A DNA stretch of 64,000 nt from positions 359,062-423,061 of the forward strand of contig JAVSML010025230.1 in the NCBI GenBank assembly GCA_038503035.1, given 5' to 3'. The notes below the pieces were generated by a model. The model saw only the letters and a program-made list of their open reading frames with translations, had not been told where the DNA came from and searched no databases. Shown here piece after piece: positions 46,727 through 59,194 of this stretch. Made by a program: the position numbers and the translations under genes. How positions within the stretch are numbered: the first letter of the stretch is position 1; each line of letters opens with the position of its first letter. The DNA comes from Crocodylus rhombifer. Taxonomy: Eukaryota > Chordata > Crocodylia > Crocodylidae.

Positions 46727-47161
46727 TGGGTATATCTACACATAAAATTAGTGCAACACAATAAACAGTTTGCACTGGCATTTATTGCTCCCAGGTGCAA
46801 CCTTTACATGTGTGCCTGGGACTGCAGCATGCTGAGCTGAGACACAGCAGCACCTGCTGGCAGCGAACCCCAGCTGGCTCCACAATAGAAAAACATGTTG
46901 CGCAGGGGCTGGTTGGGACATGAGGGCAGGCAGCCCCCGCACTGTAGCACCCTCATGCCCCAGCCAGCCCCAGTCACCGTCTATACATGTGTTGTGGTGG
47001 AGTAAATAACTACCGTAAGATACTAGTTGTGTCAGGCAGTACTAATCTACGATGGAGTTAATTAGTTTACTCTGGCCTAGTAGCTCTGCACATATAGAAG
47101 GTGATGCTTTACTGCAGAGCTAATTAGGAAACTTCAGGAAGCATCTCATGTAGATGACCCA
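46727..47161. mobile_element. MITE with TGGGTxATCTACA ends, 435 bp
   Basis: Left TGGGTATATCTACACAT and right ATGTAGATGACCCA (complement TGGGTCATCTACAT). TTTACTGCAGAGCTAATTAG near the right end is shared with the element at 51387-51882. GC-rich core. No clear target duplication. Confidence 0.65.
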
Positions 47162-49442
47162 GTATGAACAAGTGGCATCAGAATTTTGCCCCGTTATTAA
47201 GCTTGGCAAAATTCAATTTTTATTTCTTAATAATTTCAACAGCTAAAATCTATGTTTATTTTTAAGCATTTATTTTGATTTTTATAGACTTAAACTTTCA
47301 GGTTTACACAAAATTAGCGGTGTGCAGGGCAGACAATTTAGTAATGACAATATACTGTTAAAAGTTTTATAAAATCATGTCAAAATATAAAAATTAAATA
47401 TCCATGAATCAACAATGCATACCTGCTTTAAATTGTTCTGTTACATTTGTACCAGGCTGGAGCCTTTGCTCTCATGGATCAGAGAGTTGAGGCAGGGGCT
47501 GCTGTCAGCGTTCACTGCAGGAGAAGGCTCATCAGGGGACTCCCAACTATAAAATGCCACTGAATTCCCTGGCCCCCATGCTGCACTGGAAAGTAGCAGC
47601 TGCCCAGCTCAGGACAGAAAGCAGTTCCCCCTTCCCCATAACCCCTTAGGGGGTCAGCCCCACCTGGCAAGGGAGGGGTGACCCAGCTTCCTGCCCCTCT
47701 GGGCAGCATAGGACAAGTGGCTGGGCCCCAGAGGCACCCCCATGTTCCCTGCCCTGAGTGCACAAGGGCTGGGCTGGGCTGGACTGGGTTTGCCACTCTG
47801 TCCTAAGCATGCAGGGCTGGGCTAGGCTCAGTGGTTGGCAACTGATCCCCGGCTGAACCTGGGCACAGTGGGTGGCTGGCAGCACAGGGCTCCCAGCTGC
47901 CAACAGCCCTGCTCCTTGCTGGTGGGAACCTATAGCCGCATCCCCCCGCTCCAGGCTTTGTTGCCAGCAGCTGGCATCCAACCAACCTCCCTCCCCCCGC
48001 ACAGCCCCAAGCTACCTGAGCTGCTGCCAGAGCCTGCCCATTGTACACAACCAAGGAACACAGGAGCATTTCCCAAAGCTGTAGTAAAATCAGACAAACA
48101 AGTAAGACAAAGATAAGAACATTACTGATATAATGGTAAGAACACTTAAAGAACACCATAAGTGAACTCAAATACTTACAAGGAAATAGGCAAGCCTAAA
48201 GCATTTGCTAAACCAGGGCCTAAAATGCATGCGAGTGTCAGTATATATTTCTCAGTCATAATGCAAAAATTAGTATTTCATTCTAAAATGCTCTTAGCCA
48301 TTAACTGTCTAACTGTCTATTTGCCTTTCAAACTCACATTCTTAAGTGAGTCCCCTGATTTTTAGATAGCACGTTTGTACATGCAAGCGCTGAGTTTCAA
48401 TGTTTTCCCCAGTAACACTATTTTGCTCTTTTATGACAAATGGAAATCTGCTTTCAGAATAACTATCAGCATGAGAAGTCTAGGAAAGAAGGGTGGGAAA
48501 CTGTCTGCTATGTGACATCCTCTAAACTTCTATAGGTTAAATGTAATGCAACTCTTATGCAGAAAAGTAAAGAAGAATTACTGTATGCAGGTGTAGCTGC
48601 ATGACAGAGAACATTATATGTACTATTTATTTATGTATGACTGACATCCCTCTCCCCGTTGTAGAACACAATTTAGAATAACTGTGGTAAGAGCCAGGGG
48701 ACAAAATATTAAAATACATTCTGCTCTAATAACACTAGGTCTTCAGAGGCCTTGTTAAGGACTCCAACAGATATGACAAAACCAAATGGGGCAAAGCAAG
48801 CAGCTAGAAGTAACAGAAGATCCACCACAGTTGAAAAATAGCTATGTAAGGTATCAATTCATTGCCTTAGCTTCTGAAGTTCATATTCTAGTTCTAAATT
48901 GTAAGCAAATCTACTACATTTTTATCATATGCAAGAGGCAAGTAAATATATTTTCCCACCTTATGGCATAAATATGGGAACAAAATAGTATTTTTATATT
49001 TTTTCATAAAAAATACATTTCCAATGAGAGGAAGAAACCCCCTGCTATGTGCTCCTTAGAAAGAGGAATGGAAGATATTGGAATACTCAACACATTTATT
49101 TCATTGTGCTAAGTGCTATAGAAAACCCACAGTTAGAGCAATATTTTATATTGCTCTATGTATTTGCTTTCTCAAAACCTGACAGACCAATCATGGGCTC
49201 CTGTTCATGTGAGCAGTTCCAATGACTCTTGCTGTGATATCGAACACAAATATAAAGGTCTCAAAGACAAAAATATTCTTTGCTCTCCTTAGTGATCTCC
49301 AAACTGATACCAGGAAAAATACTTCATTTAATATTAAATGACACAAAGAAACGTGTATTATGGATTTTGCTGGTCCTATTGTCAAGGAAACATTCAATTT
49401 CTCCTTTCAGAGTAGGGAATGAACACTACAGTTATTCTCATA
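47162..49442. other. Non-coding; GC-rich block at about 47445-48060
   Basis: The block has CAGCTGCC/GGGCTGGGCTGG composition and generates overlapping frames of 70-122 aa on both strands with no domain. It probably belongs to a transposon core. At 48188-48232 is a copy of the CAAGCCTAAAG / TTTGCTAAACCAGGGCCTAA phrase also seen at 44332. The remainder is AT-rich. Confidence 0.4.
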
Positions 49443-49741
49443 GACCAGATACTGACATTACACTTTTACCGGTATAAATAATCCAAAACCAGTCTATACC
49501 CATAACGGAACAGAAGTTTGACATACAAAAGTGGTCTATACCCGTAACAGAACACAAGTTCAGCACACGTTCAGCTGGATTAAAAATGGTGGAACCCAGC
49601 CTAAGATTTGCCGCCTGGCCCCAAGGGCTAATGTGTATTCTGTTTGCTACTAATCTAAACTACACCACTTTCAGAAACCTACGTAGCTTACATCAGTTTC
49701 TCCTTCAGCTTTTGAATGTCTGTACCTAGCCATAATATGGA
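49443..49741. mobile_element. Small Harbinger-like MITE, 299 bp
   Basis: Flanked by ATA on both sides (49440-49442 and 49742-49744). The left end GACCAGATACTGACATTACA aligns with the GGCTAAGTACAGATATTACA start of the MITE at 59497, and the right end TGAATGTCTGTACCTAGCC is nearly the same as its right end. It shares the ATACCC(A/G)TAAC(A/G)GAACA(G/C)AAGTT unit, present twice. No coding capacity. Confidence 0.8.
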
Positions 49742-49744
49742 AGA

Positions 49745-50124
49745 GAAAGGTAGTAGGTCCTGTTCCAGATACACACCTGGAATATTGTTTTGTTGTGTAT
49801 TCCTAGAGAGTTTTACAATTCTATAATTCTGGTTTTCTTAACTTGGCTAACAGATAACCATTGGAGAGGAAAACAAGAGAGATATGGGACTTTCTCTATA
49901 CACAAAAGTTTTCTTACTTAATCTATACATAATTATAAAGTTAAGTGACTACTAATAGACATAGCAATATAAAACCATTTGAAAAGGTATAAAACTCCAT
50001 GGGCAGAAACAAGTAATAAAGTGTAATGGGGTGTCATTAAGAGAAGCTAAATTAAGTGTGAATATCAGAAAAAAAACAAACTTCTTGATAATGACTCCAG
50101 TTCCACAAGTTATTTAAGTAACTA
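49745..50124. other. Non-coding spacer
   Basis: AT-rich sequence; nothing recognised. Confidence 0.5.
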
Positions 50125-50300
50125 GTGTGGACATAGCAGTATCAGTGTAAAGATACAGTATACCGGCATAGTTCATTCTGTATGGAAAGGGAAATAAGCT
50201 ATACCTGTGGAAGGTATTCACAGAAGAGGATGTACCAGTGTAACTATTTCAGTAGAAAATCATATTTCTAACTCAAATAGTTGTACCAATCCAAAAATGA
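50125..50300. repeat. Worn MITE of the ACCGGTATA group
   Basis: AGTGTGGACATAGCAGTATC, TATACCGGCATAGTTCATTC and ATGTACCAGTGTAACTATTTC are the vocabulary of the element at 45.34-45.54 kb, in opposite order. Confidence 0.45.
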
Positions 50301-50576
50301 GTGTATGGCAATCCATGAGGACAGTCTTGCTTTGGAAACACAAAGGTTCTGATTTGGCCAAGTATAAAAAGTCATGCCTAATTTGGGGCATGCTTAAAGT
50401 TAGGCATTGCTTAACTAACCATTAGCAATTACTTAGCCAAGCTGTAGATATTTAGTTATTATAATCACTCCTAATCTATTCTGTTCTGCCTCCTACTGAT
50501 TACTGTAGATGTTCACCAAACTCCTTTCACTTTGTTAATATCTATTTGTTAAACAGCTGCATGGAATTGACTATCA

Positions 50577-50985
50577 GGTACATACAGACGTTTGGGGAGA
50601 TTAGATTGCATTAAAAATGGCCACCCCATCTAACTTAGGTTGCTCAGGTGTGGCTGCTACACTTAGATCCCTAGTTAGATCCATCTAAGTTCAAACTGCA
50701 CAGAAATTGAGAAAGGTTAGATTGGCCTAAAAATAGCTAAATCAGTCTCATTTAATCCTACCTTCAAAGTAGTCTTACCTTAGGTCTGGTATGACTGATC
50801 TAACTGAACATCTATACAGTTCTCAGTGCATCCCTGTGACTGGGAAAGCCCAGCCATTGCCCCAGCCCAGGGGCTACACGGTTCCAACCCCTTCTCCCAG
50901 CTCTGGGCTTTTTCACCTTAGATCAGATGGCCATTTTAACACAATCTAACCTCCCACTAACCTCCCTGAATGTCTGTACACACCC
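50577..50985. mobile_element. Long-TIR MITE, about 409 bp
   Basis: The left end (GGTACATACAGACGTTTGGG, then GAGATTAGATTG, TTAAAAATGGCCA) is inverted at the right (complement GGGTGTGTACAGACATTCAG, GAGGTTAG, TTAGATTGTGTTAAAATGGCCA). The arms are about 50-60 bases. An internal CTAACTTAGG / TTAGATC pattern is also palindromic. A target duplication could not be fixed. Confidence 0.75.
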
Positions 50986-51386
50986 TTAGAGATGTGGTAG
51001 CAATGGAATGGATGAGATAAAGGGGACTATACAATGGCAGACTGCACTGGTCATTTACTTTACCCTATCACAATGCACAACAACCAGGTTCTGCATCCTT
51101 GGCTAATGGCAGGGCAAGGGGCTAGACTGGCTGCAGCAGCCACACTTCTTAACCCCCGCTCTAACTGGATAGTGAGCCCTAGTTGCCCACCTCTTATTTT
51201 AATACTGACCCCCACCAAACTGTAATCTCAACTTTTTTACCCATCAGCACTACTGCTTCTCAGATTTCTTTATCCTTATGTGTGTTCGGGGTTATTTTTT
51301 CCAAGTTAAACCTCTTGGTAATTATCTGGGACATTTATCTATATAAATATGGCCACTGTAGTAGGACATGTCCAAGTACTTCACAC
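50986..51386. other. Non-coding spacer
   Basis: No supported feature. Confidence 0.5.
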
Positions 51387-51882
51387 TAGGCACATCTATA
51401 TGTACTATTAGCATGCAACAATAAACATCAGGGCATATCATGCTGGAGTTTATGGCTCCTGGTCAATCCTGCCATTTGAACATGTGCTCAGGACCACAGC
51501 ACATTGAGCAAGGTCAGAGCAGCCCTGGCTGGAAGTGGGGCCCAAGGGGTCAGCCTGCCAACCAGGGCTTCTCCAACCCAGTTCAATATGCTGCTCAGGG
51601 CCTGTCTGGGGCACATGGGTGCTCCGGTGTGGAGCTAGCCAGCAGATAGCTTCCTGCACTGAAACAACCTTATGCCTCAGTCAGCTTCTTCAGCATCTAC
51701 ATCTGCACTGCTGCAGAGTAAAAAACTCCACAACAGGGAAATACTTGTATTTAGAAGTAATACCCTGCTGCAGAGATAATTAGTTTCCTGAGGCCTAATA
51801 GGGCCACACATGTAGACGTGAGACATTTACTGTGGAGCTAATTGATCGACCCTGCAGTAAATGTCTCATGTAGATGCACCCA
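51387..51882. mobile_element. MITE related to the 46.7-kb element, 496 bp
   Basis: Left TAGGCACATCTATATGT and right TCATGTAGATGCACCCA (complement TGGGTGCATCTACATGA). The right arm with CTGCAGAGATAATTAG, GGAGCTAATTGATCG and CTGCAGTAAATGTCTCATG resembles 47108-47161. GC-rich core. CTA occurs on both sides near the edges, but the register is ambiguous. Confidence 0.65.
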
Positions 51883-53473
51883 CTATGTGATCAATATGGT
51901 CAATACCAGAATATGGTATATATTTTTGAAGTAAAGAAAAATCTTGAAAAAAGTTTTATCAGTGCAGGTGTTATGAATAAGCAAATGGGGTGGGAAAGGG
52001 AAAGTTGGGGTTTTTGTCCACCAAACAGTTTTGAAAAACTTTGGTGTAAGCCAGCAGTAGTTTTTGAAGATATAAAGTGATTTCAGTTAGTGTAAATTAA
52101 AGCTATGCTTGGAGTTGTAGAGGAATGCTCTAATATTCTTTCAATCTTATATACAATCACTCTTAAAACAAACCAAATTGAACTCTTGTGTCTTTTTGAT
52201 ATCCATGGACAGTCTATCAAATGAGGTTACTGCCAGGAATATTCAGGAGAATAATACATTTTAAAAAATTACCTGCCACTTCCCTGTTCAGGCTGGGTCA
52301 GTTATGCCTTTGATCAGGTTGTCCTGATTTCTAAAGTCCCAATTTATAATATAGTGGTAGAATAAAGGGAAAAAAAAACTCTTGGGCAAGAATATGGAAA
52401 GTAGCCTTACATCACTGTTTTGCTGTTATGGATCCTTTGCCATTATTGTTCAAAGACAGCTGTGGATAAAGGCCTGGGTAACAGTTCAGTACGTACTAAC
52501 TCTTAATTCAAGAATATTAATAAAAAATAAAGCTCAGCAACACTAATTGAATGGACATAAATATTTCCCCAGCAACTCTGTTATCTGATGTAGCTGAAAA
52601 GAAAGGTCACTCACAATCAGAAGTAAATAACACTCAGTTTTTGGAAATCACTGTAGGTGACTGGGACAGAAATGAACCAATTGAGATGAGGGAAATTGGC
52701 TAGACAGAAGGTGTTTCAAACCGTAATCAAAAATTAATTAGAAAAAGGAACAAGCCAAAGGACAAACATCTGTGATAGAAGGATGTGAAGAGATAAACAA
52801 ATCCAGTGTATGACATTTAATTTGAGTTAGGACCAGAATCCTGCTGGGCTACATTTGGAGTCGTTTGTAAACGCTTAGGAAAAATAAAAAAGCACCAATA
52901 TTTACTTCAGTGTGACTCAATGACAGCTTCAATGATTAAAAGATGGGGGGAGGGAGAGAAGCTGAATAAAATCACACACCAATAAAACAATGCAATGATG
53001 TAAACACTGACTGTTTGGGAGATGATAATAAATAATAATTAAAGCAAACAACAATGGTAATGAAGACAACAACTGTGGCTCAGAAGTCATGAATGAAGAT
53101 ACCAGATACAAAAGGCAAGGAACAAAGTGATAAGCATATCCAACTCCTCCATTCCAGCCCTGACAGCGCAGCAGATGAGGGAGAGAAAAGCCAGGCTGGC
53201 ATGCCTCTAAAAAGAATAATTAATCCTGAGAGCCAAATTATATCACCAGATCCCTACACATTACTTCCACTTTCTCATCAGTAAGAACTGAAGTTTATTA
53301 GCAAGTGAGATAACATTAAAGAACATTAAATGGAGAACTGTATTCAGGTTTAGACAAGGAATGACGCTCTAGACACACAAGTATCCTAAGGAGCAGCATT
53401 CTTCCCACTCCAGAGCCGTGTTAAGGGTGATGTGCTAATGTTCACCCCAAGGGAAATTTACAGGACATCTTAC

Positions 53474-53640
53474 CTCCTGTAGCTTCCCCACTATTTGCCA
53501 TGAGTGCATCTGCTGCACTACACAGGAAGAGAATGCAAAAGTCTCTTCGACAGGCAGACAGGCTGGCCAAGAGGAAGGATACATGGGGCGCTACAGCAAT
53601 GCACTTTCTGCATTTGCACAGGCTGTATTTATGCCTGGGC
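53474..53640 (-). other. Candidate internal exon, 167 bp, unidentified
   Basis: On the minus strand, TTTTCTACTTGTCAACTCTTG then TGCCAG (polypyrimidine plus AG) precedes position 53640, and position 53474 is followed by GTAAGATG, a near-consensus donor. The frame stays open through the whole segment (about 55 codons, cysteine-rich; ends ALMANSGEATG). I do not recognise a protein family. It could be a non-coding RNA exon or chance. Confidence 0.22.
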
Positions 53641-56600
53641 CTGGCACAAGAGTTGACAAGTAGAAAAGTCCTCTTATGATCTCCTTGTGCTGGATCACTA
53701 ACCAGAGGCAAAGTATACAATCGCTTTCAATAAGTCAAATCAAGGAAATCAAGTCCGTCCCAAGGCCACCGCAACTGTTGGGGCGCCTCAGATTCTATAA
53801 CAACCCTTCTATAGTTGAGTTGCTCTGCATCACTGATGATTCTTCAGGCAGAGGGACTTGACGGCACCTGTCTCCTCTCCAGGTATGGATGGCCACTGGC
53901 TCACAGGGAGCACATCTGCCCTCTGACAGGTCCTGTTTTTAGTCCTGCTAGGTGTCCACACACCCTCCTCACCCAGGCTAGCCCAGGTATAGTCATTGAC
54001 AGCCCAGCAATGGAACAGGCTGTACTGGTTTACATGGTACCGGGTAGCAGATCAAGTGAGGCCTGGCCTAACAACTTCTTAAATAAGTACTAAGGAAAAA
54101 AAATATCTTCATTCGCTCCAAATAGCCCTAACGTGTACTTCACCTCCTTTTTTACTAGGTTTTTCCTTAGTGTTATAAAGTGATTCATAGTCATCTGGAC
54201 TACAGTACAAGAGAGGATAAAAACCAAGTATGCATGTTCTTTACATTTTATTAGCTAATGGGGAAGGAGGTTGAATGCCTGCAGTCCTTTAAGGATTTTT
54301 TTTAAAGGGAATATTTGATAGCATTGAGCTAAGTAAATCAGAGGCCATAGATACTTGTATGAGATAACCCATGTTTAAGCTGTTCCTATTTTTAAAAAGT
54401 TGCAACCCCCTTAGAAACAATATAAGCACATATTGTATGTGAACACACCATCTACTTTATGATTATATCCGCTACAAAAATAATTTTCTAAATAATTTCT
54501 GTTACTTATTCTTGGCCTGTAGCTTGTATTCTTGTTCTGCAGATTTTCCTGTGACTATTCAGCATCTGGAAAGTGATCTCTTTTCATTGCCTATCCAGGT
54601 CACAATATATACTTTTATCTGATGCTGTGCTAAGCATAACTAATATTTTATGTAAACATTTGAAATTACAAATTCAAAAGTATATTTCTGCAAATATTCT
54701 GAAATATTTGTTTAAAATTTGCTGCCAATAAACTTGCTTAATTCCAGAAAATTCATCTGTTAAAGTATTTGTAGAAAATAAATATGAAAACACTTGCAAA
54801 CACTTTTAAAGAAAACTAGTTTAAAAATTGAAACAAATATTCACGGTATGGTGTTTTTTATTATTTGCCATATTTGGCCTGCTAGAATTATCATCCCCTT
54901 CCAGCAAAACCATAAAAATTAAACACAAGACAAACTGATCCAACAGCAAAATTATCCAAGTAGCCCTTGATAGGAAAAGACAAAGGAGGAGAAAGGGCAG
55001 AAGATAATGTGCATATGGTGATTTACATATAATTTATAATAATGTTAATACAATGCAGTAAATCCAAATACACTAAACTAAAGCAATTTGGTACTGCAAA
55101 TATCAGTTATATTTAGTAAACATAAATAATGAATAATTATTAAAATTTATGTTAATAGTAGAATTCAACAGTCATTTAGAGAGCAGCAGAACTCAACATG
55201 TATTTATGCTGAATAGAAACTGCAAAAAGTGAATTGGGTTTCTGGTGAAAGCAACCTGTTTTATAATAGTTTAATTTCTACAAGCTGCTATCGTTAAAGT
55301 GCTTTCAATATTTCCTCCATTGAAAACCTCTTATAATAGGCTTTTAAAAATGTACTTTGGGTTAACTTTAGCTGCTATTTTCATTTCATTTTTGGTGTAG
55401 CGAATGTTTGTTCTTTATGGATTTCATTTAGCATTTTCACAAAGGGAAATAGATTAACTGTAGAAGAATAAAAACATCTAATTGATCTTTAAGATAGAGT
55501 CCAAACTCTGCAGTGTTAGGTTGGAGCCAGTTCAACTTGGACTTCAGGCAAGGAAAGCCAGTGTGTACTTAAGGAGATTGCTGTTCTGCTATGAAATACC
55601 TATGGACTGATAAGAAGACCTATTTCAGTGTTACATCTGATGCTTCAGCCCTAGCACAGAAAGAACACAGAAAAATGAAAAGAACAGCAAATACATTAAC
55701 AGCAGAATGAAGGAAATCTAAAACTAAGCAACCAACATACATTTTTAAGAGACAGCTTTGCCATACTATTCTTGCAATGATTTTTTAAAACAACAAAAGC
55801 TCATAAACAAAGTGTTATATAGTCTTTTTGTGGTCCCATTATGTCAGTACCGTTCATTGATTTAGGCTTCTATTCCTCCTGCTCTTGACTATATTAACTA
55901 TTCCTGGGATTGATCTCATGCCCAGTAGTTTAATCAGGTATTTCACCACTGTCTTCAACTGAAGGCAGGATCCTGACCAAAATGATGAATACTGAAAAAG
56001 ATATCCACAAAGACCATAGGAGTGAACTATGTATCAAGAAGTGAGAGTATTTTCTTCATATCAGCGACGGGAGAATACTGTCCACTTCTGTGTCTGTGGA
56101 TGTGCCTCTGGAAGGATGCGTGTCCAGTGTATAATGCAGACACGTTTCACCAAGCTAACAGGCAGAACAATCACTTGAACACAAAGATACTAGATAACCA
56201 GATCAAAAGATTGCTAGATAATTAAGGCTAACATGATTCACTTTAATATGGCTTATGGAATTAATAGTATCTACAGGGACCCTCATAGCTTGACAGAAGA
56301 GCTTTGTAAAAAACTGGCACATTACAAACATGCTACAGAATTTATCATTCCTTATCACCATAAACATGTTTTTAATTGTTGACCAAATTTGGCATGTTTT
56401 CTATCTGGTAAATTAATTTTATTGCTAGCTTCCATGTTAAAATGGAAAAGGTTGCTGATACTACAGAATTTTCAAATTAAAACTAAACTTTTTCCTTTTC
56501 CATTCCCTAAGTGAAATCAGTGGCTTTTACTCAATTATGACTTTAAGAAAGGACCCCACTGAATCTTTTCAATGCACTTTCTCTCTTTCTTAACCATTAA

Positions 56601-56980
56601 TTAAAGCTTAAGGGATTTTGAAAAACAGAGTACTAAAATTTGGAATAAACCCCCCTTATTATAACAAGGAAATCTCTGATAATTAGCTCTTCCCTTAAAT
56701 GCTTTTTGGCTCTCATTACAAACAAAGTGCTATGCTAATATACCTTGTGTTGTAAATGTCTCACAATTCCTGCTAATTGAATTAAACCCAATTCTCAGCA
56801 AATAAACTCTCAGTGCACTTAATGGAAATAAGGAACAGAGCTATTTTGTCTGAGAATGGGTCATTACTACAAGTACCTAATTACAAGTATCTTAATGCAT
56901 AATGTAAAACACCATCTTATGGAGGCCCTTTAGAATGAAAGCTGTAGCAAGATCAAAGTTGCAGTGTGCCCTTGAAATTC

Positions 56981-57060
56981 TTTTATATATACGTATATAA
57001 AATACACACTCACACTCCCTCTCTCTCTCTCATATTTATATATATGAGAGAGTAAGACAG
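56981..57060. repeat. AT/CT microsatellite with palindromes
   Basis: TTTTATATATACGTATATAA is nearly self-complementary. CTCTCTCTCTCATATTTATA then TATGAGAGAG forms a second stem. Confidence 0.8.
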
Positions 57061-58057
57061 AGAAAAATGTATACACACACATCAAAATGTTTAATAATGA
57101 CTAATGCAATTTATGAGACTGCAGGGAAAGAGAACAGAAACAATTTTGATTCAGTCAGGACACATTTTGAAACCAAGTCTAATTTTCCTCCTCCCCTTCC
57201 CTCTTGATACAGAATGTTTCACACCTACCAGTTAATGAAGGATTATTACTTTTCTCCAGAGTAAGTTGCAAACACACCCAAGGTTAAAGCAAAGGACATC
57301 CACCCTGAATTAGTTTATATGATGCCATCAAACATGAGCACAGATGATTGATGACATATTGCTATTACTGCACCAAGCATTTATCAATACTGTACTGCCA
57401 ATTATTTTCTGTATCAGTTCTCTTACTGTCATGTGATGGCATATTTTATTTAATTTACTTAACTGAAAAATGTATGGGGAAGAGCTTTTGAAACATCAGA
57501 ATGTACAATAAATCACAGTAACTAGATTAAAAAATGCAGGATCTGGTATTAGTTGCCAGTCATACAATACTATTGTTTTAAATGACTTCATAATACTTGA
57601 ATTTTTTAGCTGAGCCGTGAAAAACTACAGCTACTACAACTCTACTGTGGGCTTCTAGAGATACCACATATAGCAAAAATATACTTCTAAATCTCAGCTC
57701 ATCAAAGTATATTGTGCATATCCTAGCCACTTGTGAATTTGGTCAGGAAATTGCCATTGGAATGCTTTTCAAGTAGAAAATGTCCATTTTTATAAAATTT
57801 AACTTTTTCAAGAGAAAAAAACAACTATGCTAAAAAATCTGAAGGTTTTTTTTGCTTTTCATATCAAACCTGGACAAATCTTAGATAAATACAATTTGAA
57901 TTTTTAAGTTGAATGGAAATTCTGTTTTCTGGCCAGCTCTGGCTATCAAGAGGTAGGGAAAATAGTTTTCAAAGAAAGGAATATGTATGTAATAAAAGTT
58001 TGGAGGTTTGAGTTGTTAGAGTTGCTGAATGTTGCTGTTTAGCCTCATAGGATGCCA

Positions 58058-58520
58058 CCCAATAAGTGTGTATGTGCAGTTTGCAGCACCTCAAAGCAGT
58101 TTGTGGTGCTGCAAACCTCCTGCACTGCATGTGTAAGTGTTCATCACACTGCTAATTAACTTATGAAATCCTGGTGTAAAAAAAACCCCACCACTGGGAA
58201 AAGTGGCACAGTCCACACAGCAGCAGCATGCGTCAGCAGAAAGGGAGCCTGGCTGGCCAAAACCACACCCTAGCTACCAGCCAGTCTCTGAGCAGTTGGC
58301 TCAGCCCTGCTGCTGTCTGGGAGGCCCCCAGGAAGGCTGCTGGGGACAGCACAGGTGCTGGCCCCAGACTGTCCTACCCCACTTGGCTCATTTTGTCACG
58401 TGCCAGAGTGTGCAAGCAGGGCCATGCCCGGGGACAAATAGCAGTGGCACAAATATGTGCCACTACTATTTGTCTCACAGGAAACATGGGAAACACGCTC
58501 ATCTGGACGCGCCCAAAGTG
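58058..58520. mobile_element. MITE with GC-rich core, ends uncertain
   Basis: The right edge read in reverse is CACTTTGGGCGCGTCCAGAT, and the left edge is near CACCCAATAAGTGTGTATGT. TTTGCAGCACC/GGTGCTGCAAA (58080-58114) makes one stem and 58433-58474 another. The 111- and 156-aa frames are composition effects. Confidence 0.5.
58433..58474. repeat. Hairpin with 19-bp arms
   Basis: GACAAATAGCAGTGGCACA pairs with TGTGCCACTACTATTTGTC (one mismatch) around a 4-base loop. Confidence 0.9.
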
Positions 58521-59194
58521 TCTCTTACCTATTACTAATATAGCATTCCACTTGGCTGTCTTTTTTCTCCTTGATAACACAGTTCCAATAAGAGCTAAGT
58601 TGATTTCATTTCCTCCATATTGCAATAGCCCTCTCATTAAAGGGAGTATAAACATGGAGTGGAGCTTGATGGTTCTTAAACAGCATTCCCTACCTTAGTG
58701 TATTGACAGGAAGATCTTGTCAGAAGCAAGTTCTGGAGAATCTTTTCCTCAAAAGCTCAGCCTGTCCTACCCAGGGACTAAGGAAAGTAAATGGCCTTAG
58801 CGAGCTTAGAAGCAGTGAACAGGAAATGTTCTGTGTCCATTCCCATCTGCTAATGCTTCCCTCTACACCTCTAAATACTTAGGTGGAAGAAACCACAGAT
58901 CTTATTAGCAGTAGTAGTAGGAGAGAAGGTTTCTTCTAGTGGTCATTAAAATACAATACTTAGAAATTCAAACCGCAACTAGAAGCAGGAGTGGATCCAT
59001 GCCAAATAAAAATGATTGCATTTTGATAAGGTAGTTTATTTGATTATATAAAGGGAATGCAGTGTACTGAAATAAAGTTTTGATATAATCCTGCATGCCA
59101 TTCTCATAAGTAAACTGGAGAAATATGAGTTAGATAGAATTACTGTTAGGTGGATATATAATCAAACAACCACAAGCAAACAGCAATCATAAAT
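58521..59194. other. Non-coding spacer
   Basis: AT-rich sequence; no gene recognised. Confidence 0.5.

Larger units (their letters stand above)
51883..58057. other. Repeat-poor AT-rich tract of 6 kb
   Basis: No CR1, hAT or Harbinger remnant recognised, in contrast to the dense clusters on both sides. It contains a candidate exon (53474-53640, minus) and a microsatellite hairpin (56981-57060). About 56700-56980 has a conserved-element look (balanced AT-rich sequence without runs), but that cannot be shown from one sequence. Confidence 0.45.

Noticed and set aside
58228..58698. 156-aa frame
   Set aside because: It starts in a MITE core and continues into AT-rich flank; no domain.
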